A DNA stretch of 64,000 bases, taken from positions 233,338 through 297,337 of the forward strand of contig JAJVDF010000593.1 in NCBI GenBank assembly GCA_022410635.1, written 5' to 3'. The stretch comes from Tretioscincus oriximinensis. Lineage: Eukaryota > Chordata > Lepidosauria > Squamata > Gymnophthalmidae. Under the pieces are notes generated by a model. That model was not told the DNA's origin and did not search any database. It saw nothing but the letters and a program-made list of their open reading frames with translations. This document shows positions 43,201 to 55,000 of this stretch, one piece after another (positions within the stretch are counted from its first letter, which is position 1; the number at the start of each line of letters is the position of its first letter). Position numbers and translations under genes: made by a program.

Positions 43201-43281
43201 TTATTATTACTACCATTACTGTTAATATTATTACTGTTACTACTACTGTTGTTTATTATTGTTGTTATGATGATGATGATC
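43201..43281. repeat. Imperfect trinucleotide repeat (TTA/TAC/ATG)n
   Basis: A run of ttattattac, ctaccattactg, ttactactactgttg, ttattgttgtt and atgatgatgatgat forms an interrupted trinucleotide microsatellite. Confidence 0.8.
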
Positions 43282-44049
43282 TAAACTCTAATTCCAGTAT
43301 AATTAACCAGTGTAAAAAAGGGAGTACTTTTTGTTCTTGTTAAAACTGTGTCCTAACCCAGGGAAACATTACATACAGTAAAAGACCTAAACTAATTATC
43401 AAAGGTTTGGGTAAATAAATTTAACTATTGTTACAGCTACTACAGTACTAACAGGACACATTGTAACAGATGTCTATGATTGGTTCAATATTCTGACAGT
43501 CAAATTCTTTCAAAGCACCTAGGATAATCAGAGGTATTGGCACGGAATAGACATGGTTCCCAATAACACAGCCTTCTGTGATTGATGGATAGTGACTTTT
43601 TCAATTCCCAAGATCTTTTGGAACTGCACCAAAGGCGCTATTAGAACAGCCATTAATTTCCTTTGTCATAGACATCCAATTTCAGTATGTACATCTTTGC
43701 ATCTGTTGTCATGCAGTACTGCCACATTATAACATAAATATTTTCTTTGACTGTAATATCAACCGGAATTTTATACGCAATAAGCAGAATTTTATCTGAC
43801 TATAGCTAAAAATCCCACAAAACTTTGGCCTTCCATTTTCTACATTTATTTATTATTTATTAATTAATTTAATGGCTCCACCAATTTAAGTGATTCCATT
43901 TTCCCCCCATGGATTGCAATTGTCACTTTCTGACAACCAAGTTTGTGGTATTTCAGTGCAGTCAGAGCTTTCATTTGTCTCTTTTTTAAGCTTCTTTGCA
44001 AGAACATCATCATAATTATCCACAATGATAATGAAAAAACCCCCAAATT

Positions 44050-44120
44050 TTTACGAAATATTTTTTATTTTTTATTTATATTTCTACCATGCCCCATACC
44101 TGAAGATCTCAGGGTGAGTA
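44050..44120 (-). mobile_element. L2-like 3' end, minus strand
   Basis: An AT-rich tail (ttttttattttttatttata) is followed by atgccccatacctgaagatc, then tcagggtgag. This is the reverse complement of the L2 3' terminal motif. Confidence 0.7.
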
Positions 44121-46261
44121 GTTTATGGACTTTTATTGCCTCTCTTTCAGTACTTAAATAAGAGCACAGGATTTATGAATGATGTCTAAACTAAACAAAT
44201 AATTGTAAAAGTACAATGATCACACAAGCAGAAACCTTAGGGAGCAGTAGCCATACTGCTGAAAGAACTTATTGTAATTCTTTTTTCAGACCCAACTAAG
44301 GCCAATAGGTGCCATAGTTCTTTCCTTAATTTTCCCCCCAATATTTATTTAACCTAATATTCCTGGCCATTCCATATGTTGAAACAAGCTGTTTACTGGT
44401 ATGATAGATTGGAAAAGACCTTGCTGCTGGGACAGATTGAAAGCAAAAGGAGAAGGAAAGGAGAAAATGAGGATAAAACAGTGTCACCGAAGCAACAAAT
44501 ACGAGCTTGAAAGACAGAGAGACTCGGTGTGCTATGGTCATTAAGATTATGAAGGATCAGACACAAGTGAACAAGAATGCTTTTTCTGCACAGGATTAGC
44601 ATCATTCTGCCAACCATTCTACAGGCTTCCTGTCTGGATTAAATTTGGATCTGCCAATGCAGACTTGATTACTTCTTCTTGATAATCCTAAAAGTTATGA
44701 AAGCTGAGATAGTGGCTTGGACAAACTATGACCATTAAAACACTAATTAGAGAACTACTAGGAAACATAAACGTAATGCAGGATTCACCTATTTCCACCC
44801 GTTACTGCCACTCTTATGGCAAAAGCTCCTGGTACTCAACATTTCCCTTTCTAGTTGATAAGGAAGCCTTATATCCAGCTTATACTAAATTTTTCAGGGG
44901 TTCCTACAAACTGGTCAACTCAGTTTGGCATCTATATTTCAGTTGTTCTGTTGGTTTAATGTTATAATTGTTCTCATTTTAAATAGCTCTATTCTGCTGT
45001 TATCACTAATTTTCAATTCTACAGGACAACAACAGTAACTAAATAAGTTATGCAAATGTCAGAATAAGACAATGATTTATAGTTATGTTTTTTGTGTCAA
45101 CAAAACAGCAATGGCTAATTTGTTTCAGAATGGGACTCTTTTAAATTAAAATCTACAGCCATAGACCCTATTATTCATGGGAAAGCATTTTCTATTATTT
45201 TCTGAAAGGTATTTTTATTCTATTAACCCTTCAATTAGCATCCATTATCTCTCTCATGATGTGTGACAGGATCAGAATGGAATTTTTCTGGAAGAGAAAA
45301 GGGTGCCCTGCCTCCCTCCACTGAATATCACAAATATTTTTTAAAAATANTTATTCCATGCCATTTGACCAAACATAAGCATCATTATACCGACATAAAT
45401 ATCCTGCCATCCCTTGTAATACTTCTTTAAAAATAGGAGAGCAAAGCAGGAGCCCTGCTGGATTTCCCTTAGCAACCTGAGAAGAGCCCACAAGGTCAGC
45501 TAGCAGGAAGCACAGAAAATTATACAGTAGGGAATTATCAGCTAAATTATTTCACTCTACTCAGGATTTTTTTTAACTGTTTCTCTCATGACAGTGGCCT
45601 CTTGCTAGTTGTAATGGGAATATGCAGTAAAGGAAAGAAGTGACAAAAAGAGGGGAAATAAAAGCTCATTTGCTTTCTCTGTGTGACGGAGGTTGTATTA
45701 ATAGTAGCCGCCGAACTAAGGAATAGTCTTAGCACATCTAACTGTATCATGCGCCCTCATTCCTTGTGTTCAGGAAATCAATGTAGATGCATCTACAGTA
45801 GGGGTAGGTAACCCAAACCCCACAGCACAATTTGCCTAGCATGCAGCATGTTCCCTGAGGAACCATAAGGCTTCTCTAGTGGTTCCTCACTTTGTTAAAA
45901 CATGATGTGAAATGCAAGAACAGGAGGGAGTCGAGGGAGGAGGGCAAAGGCTGGAAGGTGAGGGGCTGAGGTAATTGAAAACCCCAGGATTTTGTGGGCC
46001 TGGGCTGAGGAGGGAGCAAGGGCAGAGGGCAGGGGTGTTGCCTAAGCAGATGGGAGTGAGCATTAGGGGGCAGCACGCAAGACCTGGGTATGACCCTTGA
46101 GTAATGTTACAAATATCAGAATGGCCAGACAGAAAAAAAGGAACTTATCTAACCTACAGTATTTTCCCTAGTCTTTGCCCAAGGAAACAGTTTCTCTTTT
46201 TCACATTCAGCATGGAATCATTTTTAGCGTGACTGTTTTATATTCTATTTTTGTTGCTTTA
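44121..46261. other. Intronic sequence; part may be conserved non-coding
   Basis: I see no gene. The stretch 45480-45780 is non-repetitive, with motif-like blocks such as ggaattatcagctaaattat and aatagtagccgccgaactaa, and could be a conserved element. At 45797-45830 a short 'cagtaggggtaggtaaccc' resembles a hAT-type end. Confidence 0.3.
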
Positions 46262-46312
46262 ACACACCCTTAGACCTTCAGGAATAGGGTGGGGATAGAA
46301 TTGCAAATAAAC
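46262..46312 (+). mobile_element. L2-like 3' end, plus strand
   Basis: It reads acacacccttagaccttcag, then gaatagggtggggatagaat, the plus-orientation L2 3' terminal motif with substitutions. It is followed at once by MITE family E copy 2. Confidence 0.65.
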
Positions 46313-46321
46313 AGCTCTGTG

Positions 46322-46432
46322 ATGTGCTGTTCCAATACATATTTTTAATCCATCTTTAATCATGAAGAACTGGAATAAGTCAGGGCAGGGGGACCCTTTT
46401 TCCTGGTTCACTCCAGTTCTGAAAAATATAGG
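46322..46432. mobile_element. Palindromic MITE family E copy 2
   Basis: Blocks tgctgttccaatacatattt, ttaatccatctttaatcatg, gaagaactggaataagtcag and actccagttctgaaaaatat follow the order of the copy at 37702-37832. The right arm is shorter and more diverged. Confidence 0.55.
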
Positions 46433-46435
46433 CAT

Positions 46436-46590
46436 GAACCTAGCATGAGCTTTCATAAACTATCAACAGAAGAAGCAGACTTGAATATGAAAGCTCACGC
46501 TAGTAACATCTTTCTTTATAGTCTCTAGGGTGCGGTGAGAATCCTTTGTGAGAATTCGAAATCAAGACTAACATAGTTCCTTCTTTGTAT
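46436..46590. mobile_element. Penelope-like tails in head-to-head arrangement
   Basis: A minus-oriented stub (tagcatgagctttcataaac) meets a plus-oriented tail (atatgaaagctcacgctagt, then tatagtctctagggtgcggt, then caagactaacatagttcctt). The two form a small palindrome centred near 46470. Confidence 0.6.
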
Positions 46591-48599
46591 TCTAACTCTG
46601 TGAAGCATTTATTTGTTCAAAACCTATGGCTAAAGCCCCAAGAAGGATTTACAGATTTTTTTTATCAGTGGGCAAGCCTAGGTATTTCATTCTTTAAAGT
46701 ATTAATTGCCAGGAGGTGGGGAGGATAGCACACCTGAAACCTTGACAGGAACGTGAAGTCAATATGTTGTTAAGCATTTCCTTGCTGCACATTTCAGTGA
46801 GGATTTTTTTCTGTCTTTATACACACATAGGCTACTATATTGCCAAAAGTGTTCACTCAAACCTGCTTTCACTTGTGTGGGTGTCCAAGCGAATACTTTT
46901 GCAATATAGTGTACATTGAGGCAATGCCATATATAGAAATGGAAGAACAAAAGCAGTGCTTCTAATTGTGCACCAGAACTTTGCCGTGACACACACAGTT
47001 GAACCATGCTAAGCAGGCAACCCAGCATTGCATGCCTCTGTTACTGGGAACATGGCCATTGCTATCATGTCTGGCAATAAAGGAACAGCTGCTGTGTTCT
47101 GAGCTTTGCAAAGTATTAAAAAAGCCCAACACAGAGAAGAAAGCAGAGGCACTCCCAGATAATTAGTTGGAGCTCTTTACTGTAGTCTATTTAGCATAAA
47201 GTTAATCCGGTACTAAAGCCTTAATATTGAGGTACCTTGTTTTGCTCCAAATGATAAGAGAGGTACAATCTGTAGAAAATGTTTCTGTGCTAGGGATTTC
47301 TAAATGCATCTAAAGAGAGATCAGTATAGATCACATAGGAGTTTATGCATCTTCATTTTGTTGGCAACGATGAATGAAACAAAGCAAAGGCTTCCTCTGT
47401 ACACATGGCTACATTATATATTTTAAGGATATAGTGCGCTATAGTCAGTTGTCTGTCCACCCACAATCACCTCCGATGTTGTGTACTGATGACAGAGCTC
47501 CATGCAAGGAGTGCAGTGCTGCCAAGGAAACCGCCTGGCATGTGGCACGCACGGACTCGGCTGATTGGCTGCTGTACCCCTGCTATGCGGGACTTTGCGT
47601 GGCTGCTTGGCGAGGATGTGGAAGTGCTAGCTGGGGAGCTCCATGCTGGGATTGTATTTCCACAGTGATCAGAAAGTGTAAGGTATTGGGGCTTTTCAGT
47701 ACAAACAGTGCTGACGAGGTGCAATCCAATGTGGCAAAGCTACCCTGGTGTCTCTACAATTGACGTAAGAATCTCCCATGAGGATGCAGCTCATAGGGTC
47801 TCACTCAGTGGGTCCCCCCTAGACGATTCCTTGTATAGCCCTTGGCTCTTTCTCCAGGTTGTGACATAAACTCATCAAATATACTCTGTATCCATATAGT
47901 ATCAGTAGTAGGTGTCACTCTTGGCAAACCGACAGCAGTAGAAAATTTTGCGCAAACCTATTTCCCAGCTTCACGAAGACTGTTTTATCAATTAACAGAT
48001 TGTGAAAATATTCTCTGCAATTAGGCATGATTTCCCTCCAATAGGAAGCAACACCATACCACTGTACTCCTCTGGGGAAAAGCCAGCTCCTGTCACTAAA
48101 GTGGAACACAGCTAATTTTAACAGAGTCTGTGTCAGCCCCTTGAGGAATGCCATGTTGATGAACGAATATACAGTAGGGAACTCCTCAAAGGACCTGACT
48201 GATTGGAGAGCCTCAGGAAAGGTGTGAGGAAATTGCATTTCCTGTTTCTTAGCAGAGTTATTAAAGGGAAAAGCAACTTTAATCACTAGAAGACCACTTG
48301 GAAGATTATTCTTTTATTTATGTATCAAAACAATATCCTCTAGATGCTTTTTAATCTATACATCACTAGAATCAATTCCGTGTTTCTGACTAGTGTATTA
48401 ACAACAATGGGGGTTATGTTAGAAATAGGAAAGTCTTCCCAATCCACAGAAGACACAATGTGCTTGAGTGTTGTAGCCAAATACCAGAGCTAATTGAAGT
48501 TTTGGATTCCCACCCACTTTTATAGATCCTGATAAANTTCACAATCATCATCAACAACATATACTTAATATGCTTATGGAAATTTCAAAGAAATATCCT
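46591..48599. other. Intronic sequence with a GC-richer patch
   Basis: I could not assign a gene. The GC-richer patch at 47470-47680 carries a 129-codon plus-strand frame (47374-47763) with many Cys and Trp codons but no domain and no splice or promoter context I can defend. An unclassified repeat is more likely. Confidence 0.35.
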
Positions 48600-48775
48600 T
48601 GTTAGGAACAGTGGGAAGTATTCCTGAACTACCATTTGCAGGGACTCGAGCACAGTTGAAGATTTTGCTTTCTTCTGCTTAAAACTGCCCAGGGGAAATT
48701 GGTGGGCCACTGCGTGAGATAGAATGCTAAACTAGATGGGCTCTGTGCCCATTGAGTAGAGTTCCTCATGATCTT
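48600..48775 (+). mobile_element. CR1-like LINE 3' end, plus strand
   Basis: It contains ctgaactaccatttgcaggg, tttgctttcttctgcttaaa, ggtgggccactgcgtgagat and actagatgggctctgtgccc, in the order of the CR1-like 3' UTR at 9245-9500. Confidence 0.75.
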
Positions 48776-48850
48776 AAGAACATCTTCGGAAGTAAACTTG
48801 TCGATGAAAGCTCATGCTGTCCACATTTTTCTTGTTAAACTCTAAGCTGC
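48776..48850 (+). mobile_element. Penelope-like retroelement tail
   Basis: It follows the CR1-like tail directly: acatcttcggaagtaaactt, then gtcgatgaaagctcatgctg, then cttgttaaactctaagctgc. It is a diverged plus-orientation tail motif. Confidence 0.55.
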
Positions 48851-51479
48851 AGACACACACACATCCTTTATAGATTTTATGGAAACTTGGTAGATTGAAA
48901 ATTCTGCAGTTTGGGATGGACTGCCTGTCTTAGAATAGTGTCCTGTTCTATTACCGGCTAGAGGGATAAGTGCAGAAATGGTTTATGTTACATAGACCTC
49001 AATATTGAACCATCAACAGAGAATGTCTGGTTTTAGAACTGTTGATAACCTACCCATTGTTGTTGTTATTAATATGTGTTTGGAGATGGCAATAAAAATA
49101 AAGACAAAACAAAAACCATACTAAACTAGTTAGAGTTGCTATCAGTAGTAGGTAGCTGTAGGTTGAACGAAAGTTGTAGCTTGTAAAAAGACATTTAAAT
49201 TGGTGGGGAAATTATTTTATTTTCTAGGTTACTCTAATAAATTCTTTTTAGGAAAGAACATGATGGATGGATAAAAGAGAGAGAGAAATGTTCTGAAATA
49301 GTTTCTCTCTCTTTACATATTCTTTCTACCAAATTCACACATTTTAAAAAAGAAAAAAAAAGCTACTTGTCATCTATTTAAATTATTTAGGTGATTGTCT
49401 GCAGTGGTGTTTGTTCACCAGAAAATTGTGATGAAAATCAGCTTGAGGTGTGTCTTCTTTTCTCAATTGCACAGAATACCATATAGGTTTTGACTTTTGA
49501 AACTTAATATTGCTTCATCCTGGGCATCTGACAAATTTACCCCTCCATGTCCTTGTTTTACACACCTGGGATAAACAAGGTATTGTTTTATTAAAGCCCA
49601 TTCAGTTCACTACTCTTTGATTTTGGCAGGAGTAAGCTAACAGATGTTTTACCAATATATATGTGATTCAACATGACCAGGGTCTATCTAAATATTGTAT
49701 CTGAATTTAGGCCTGCCCAGGAGATGTAGTGGGTCAATGGCGAAAGAGGACTGCTCTCATCCTTACTCAGGAATTCTTGTTGACAGGAGGAATACCAGGT
49801 TCTATACTTTGCTTCATTTCCTGAAGTAGAGTATATGTACTAAGGCAAAGCACAATGGTTTCGCCAATAAATTCTGAGATATGTTCTGTTCAGTAATCAC
49901 TTTTATAGAGTTGAATTCTCTTTCTGCAGCCATTTTATTACTAAGTTATATAGCTTCATCAGCACAACTTTTCTTTCTTAGTTGGTGGTGGGCTATNTTG
50001 TATAGCAGCTAACCCTCTTTACTCTTCCCATGCAATTAGTAAATAATTATTCTTTGTCTTTTTTATTATAACTTTTCTTTGTTTCCCTAGGCAGTGACTT
50101 TTTTCTTGGTACTGAATAGCTTTTCCTTGGTGATACTCCCTATAGACTACCTGCACTTAGGCAGAGAGGAAGTTATTCAACACCGCAATGGCCAGAAAGA
50201 ATTAGCACTTCAGCTCAACAAAGAACAACCTCCAAAGAAGACCTCCAGGGAAAAGTGGACACATCAACTCAGTGGGAAGCCTTGTGATAAAATACCTACA
50301 GAAAGAAGTTTCAGCTCTGAAAATTCCTAAATTTTCCATGAACAACGTATTATGGGCATCACTTGCCCTAACAAAATTTTTCAAAGTTGTTCACTTTTCA
50401 TAAACAACTTTGGGCCTGTGNACATAAAGGCTTATAACCCAGGACATAGGATATCCTGGGTGTAACCTACCTCTCTCACAGGACACATCTACCTGGGTTC
50501 TTGTGAGGCGGCAGCATGCTACCCACAAAAAGTGCACCTCCGCCATGGCAACATGCAGGATGCTGCCATTGAGCAGACGCTGCTCACACACAATGCCTCC
50601 CTGATTTGCTGCTGAGAGTGTGATCTCGTGTAACTTTGGCTGAGATCTTGCCCCGGCAGCAAAACATTTGGGAGTAAATTTATGGCACTACGCCACAAAA
50701 TCCAGAATATATCCACACTCAAAAGGCGCGGTATAATGGATGGTTGTAGCAAGGTAATTGCTGACAACCTTTGAGAATGTGTGCCTGGGTTGTCTGGGTG
50801 GCACTCCTATCTAGGCGTTGAACTTGTTAGTGTATCTTCTGTATTAGTCCACGCTTTACTATATTATTTTCATTTTTGCTTATTCAAAAGTTTCTCCNGC
50901 CTGCTGGACCTTTGGGTGGCAAAATACAGGTCTGTTTGATTGGCTAGAGGGCCATATAACGACTCTAGTAACATTTATTCCTGCTTTAGTTTTTTGTTAC
51001 TCCTTATCTAATTCCTGAAGTTAGTTATGGATCTATTCCCGCCAATAAATCTACATAAAAGGATTAATTTCTTGGTGTCTCCTTTGGAAGAGGAAGGGAG
51101 GCTACCAGCAGATCTCTCTAGTGCATAGCCCCTTTGTCTCTTCTGATGATTCACTAACCAAACTTTTTGATGTTATCTCTGTCTCAGCAGAAATAAATGC
51201 TATCAGAATCATCTCATTTTGAGAAGATGAAATGGGAAACAATTCTTTTAGCTGCCACTTCTGAAAGGGCTCTATAAAGATGGCTTTCCTGTGCAATCAA
51301 AGCGTGACACAGCCTTGGACTGTTTTTGTGCGTCCAGAGAAAAATGGTTTCTGACAACAAGACATGCCAGAAGCTCATCCCATTATGTGGTGGCCATACG
51401 GTTGTTGATGGCATCTCAATGGAGTTCATCTTCCATTCTCAAAAACAGTTAGCCTGCCAAATAAAAAGTCATTAAAAAG
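48851..51479. other. Intronic sequence, no gene seen
   Basis: This is mostly AT-rich and unclassified. The GC-richer interval 50410-50800 has overlapping minus-strand frames with no domain and may be an unrecognised transposon, because its two ends share a 'cccagg/cctggg' theme. Confidence 0.35.
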
Positions 51480-52010
51480 AAGGGGGCGGGGGAAACCTTT
51501 ACAAATAAAGTTCCTGTATGGTTGGAACATGCTTTGTGCTAGGTATTTATGAAAGGACCATGGAAGAAAAGAGTACTAATGCTCAGTTCAGATGTCCACA
51601 ATTTGGAAAAATAAAGATAACCCAGAATTATGTTATAATTTTTATAGGTGCAATTTGTACCTATCTTTCAGGAGATGAGAGAGGTGGCGCACAAGAAACG
51701 GATCATTAAACAGTAGTGTGAAGCCAGGGAAATTAACCAGCTGCTGTGAAAGCCACCTCTCTTATTCTCTCAGTGATAGAGAGAAATAAGGCAAGAAAGA
51801 GAAAGGGATAAAAAAGAGAGAGGGGAAAGGTGCCAATGGCACCTATAATATGACAATTAAAAGACTCTATTAAATCCAGACCTAATGGCTTTAAAACAAT
51901 CAGGATTTTTAAAGAAACTTGTAAGCTGTTATTCACATGTAGGTCTTCACTGCTGAAATGATACTTTTAATAGGTGAAAGTTACGGAAAAAAGAAGAAAA
52001 ACAAGTAATA
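51480..52010. promoter_or_regulatory. Candidate conserved non-coding element (untested)
   Basis: This is a repeat-free stretch with many transcription-factor-like words: aattaaccagctgctgtgaa (E-box CAGCTG), ggtgccaatggcacctataa (a palindrome), aaatccagacctaatggctt and attcacatgtaggtcttcac. ZNF521-type loci are known for conserved non-coding elements. The call is inference from texture and locus only. Confidence 0.25.
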
Positions 52011-55000
52011 TTTCTACCATGTTTATAAATTAAAGGTCCTGCTTGATCTAACATGAACATTTGACTTTCACGGATTTAATTGCGTAAGTTAAATGTATAG
52101 AATGATACTAAAGAAGCTTAATTGAGAAGTGTGTTGGCACTATATAATTCTTGTCCACCTGAAAATGGGTGCAATTGAACAGAAACTTAAAAGAGGAAGA
52201 TCTACAAACATTAATCAGTGAAAAAAGATGAGTATTTTGAAAAGCGATTATGTTTTAATTCTGGGGATGGAAAACGTGCTTACAGATTTCCTCAATCTAC
52301 ATTTTTAACCCTGTTCACCGCCATTGTTTCTTAGGGCTCCTGGTACTGCTGTTCTCACCTTCTTCATTCTTCTTATTGCTGAATAAATGTCACTGGCAAT
52401 TCCAGCCAAGTGGTCAACCAAAGTTCCTGTTTTCTGTTTACAATATTCTGAGGTACAATGTTTAAAGAATATGAGATAAATTATTCACATGTAAATTAAA
52501 GGTTTTTTCCCCCTAAAAATCTTACTTGAGATTGGATTATGGTTTTCAGTACTTCCCCAGGACTGAGTACATTAGTTACAGAATCTATTTTAGAATTGGT
52601 GATTACTCTGCATCTGAGCAGAAAGTAACACAAGAGGGGCAAGCTGTATAAGGCTGACAGATGTGAGACTTGTGAAGAAGTGTCAGAATCAGCCAGTTGG
52701 ACAAGGCCAAAAAAATTGAACTGAACTTGGAAAAAAGCAGCAAAAGATACAGGGAACTCAAGAGATCATACTAAAGTCACCATGTTGTGACATCAGTATG
52801 ACTCTAAAATTACAGCATCTCCCCAACCTTTGTCCAGACACGAGGCAAGCATGAGCAGCAAGGTACCATTACTGTCAGCAACATGTATTTTCAGACTTAT
52901 TCCATATCTAGACAAAATATTGTCAGGAAATTATTATACAGGGCCATAAATTATCATGACAAGATAATGGCCATTTGATCCCAAGATGTGATACATGCAT
53001 GACTACCGTTTTTGTCTATTTTGCTCTGTACATATATGGTGGACATTCCAAAGGTCACATAATATACATAGAGACATTCAGACAGGACAAGGGCTTTTGC
53101 ATTGTACATAAAACGTCCTGGAAGTTATTGGTTAGCATAAACTCTTTATCCTGACCATACACACAGTATAGAAAAGATTATTCTGCTGTGGGTAAGAGTA
53201 CAGTAATTGACACCCACCATATCAGTCGTGTACATCTAGACTATCTTGCTTTCCCTGCTTCAAATTAGTATTGGTTCTGTTAATTTGGGATCATTGATTG
53301 CAGCAAATGTCTTCTATGAGCACATTAAACACTGCATCATGCACTGAATCAATGTAAGGATATTTTTNAAATTTTATTTCTTGGACTTGTATTCACTTTC
53401 TAATGATAAAACGTTGCATAGATGGAAAGGAATATCTGTAACGTATGCCTGCAGTGTGCCATGAAAAAAGTTGATGGGCTGGTTAGATTGGGGTGGAAGT
53501 GACAGTCTGAAAGAAAGAAACAGATAAAACAGGAACAAAGTAACAAATTATATTGTCAGGGAAAAACGTGAACTTTTTGATTGGGGATGACATTTATTTT
53601 AAGTGTGCAATGACGGCAGGGAATCTGTCAGGGTAAGACATGGCAGAGGTTTCAACGTTTGTTAAGAGTACCATGGGAATTTAACTAAAACTGTTAAAAC
53701 TGACACTATTGGCTTTTGTTAACACATTAAGCACGGGAAATGTGCCAGTCAGCATATCCTCCACAGCATCGGTTCAGTTAAATCATCTGGAAGATGCATA
53801 AAAGTGAGCGGGTTAATAAATGCTATTTCCCCCCCATACACATGAGGAACAAAGGGGAGGTGTCACACTTTGACTGGAATTATGATTTCTCTCATGCCTT
53901 GTTTAAAAGGAGAAATCATTTTTAAACAAATATGAACAAAAGGTGACATAAAAATAATAGGGTACAAATAGAGGTAGTAAGCTAAGTGTAGGGACGGGAG
54001 TATAGGAAATTTGACCACACAAATAATTTTCATCTGAATTGCCAGCATGTAATGAGCTAGTTTTGTTACTGGAACACTTATTAATGGATTTGGCTTGAGA
54101 AAAGTCTACATCAAATATTCCACATTAATGTGATGAAATTAAAATGTTATAGAGCAACCAGTGTATAAGGACAGGGGGGAAATCCCCATTAGATCAGTGA
54201 ATCTAACTATTAATGTGTTTTCCTGGATTAATGCCAAATCCTTATGATCTTCATAAAAAAATCCTAGATTATGTTAGTTTAGAAAAAAGCTAGTAGTTTC
54301 ACTGAAATTATATGCAAGTGTAATATGCAAAATGTTTGAAAAAGCATATTCAAAATTTCAGAAAATCAAATTGAAAATGTTCTTTTGGGGGTGGAACAGA
54401 TAAAATTTTCCATCAAATTAGCAACCATTAACTTGGTTTTCTAAGACGTTTGGTATGGCTGATAAATTATGGAACTGCCGAAAGGAGGTAACAAACATTC
54501 TCTCCAAAGTTTCAAGGAGGCATCATTTCCTATTAGATAGTGTCATTTAATATTGAACTTATTGACTCTTTCTCTCCCTTGTTGCATTAAAGAAGCAACA
54601 AATGGAAAAAGATTTCATATTGTGGAAGGGAGGAGGTACTCTTCTGACCATAAAGAATGAGGCAAGGTAAAAATTCATTTCATGTACACAAAGCATCATG
54701 ACAAGAGCATAGCCTTCATTATGTACCCTGGACATTCAACTGTCATATATTTCCCTCATGAATTTAATGAACAGTCTATATACTTCAGGATGGGATACCA
54801 ACATGGCCAAATGATACTTGAGATTTAACAATTTCTATGGTCGTATTTGTATTTTGAAAGTCATCACCATAAACAAAAACTTTGGATAGATTTTTCTGCT
54901 GAGTGAAATGCCATTTATAAAAAACTCTCAGTAATGCAAATTAGAAAGTGATTTTTAAATAAAATGTATCATCTGAACTGGTGATCCATATAAAATCACT

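Noticed and set aside
47374..47763. 129-codon Cys/Trp-containing frame
   Set aside because: Lies partly in a GC-richer patch, with no domain, and the opposite strand is open too. An unclassified repeat is more likely.
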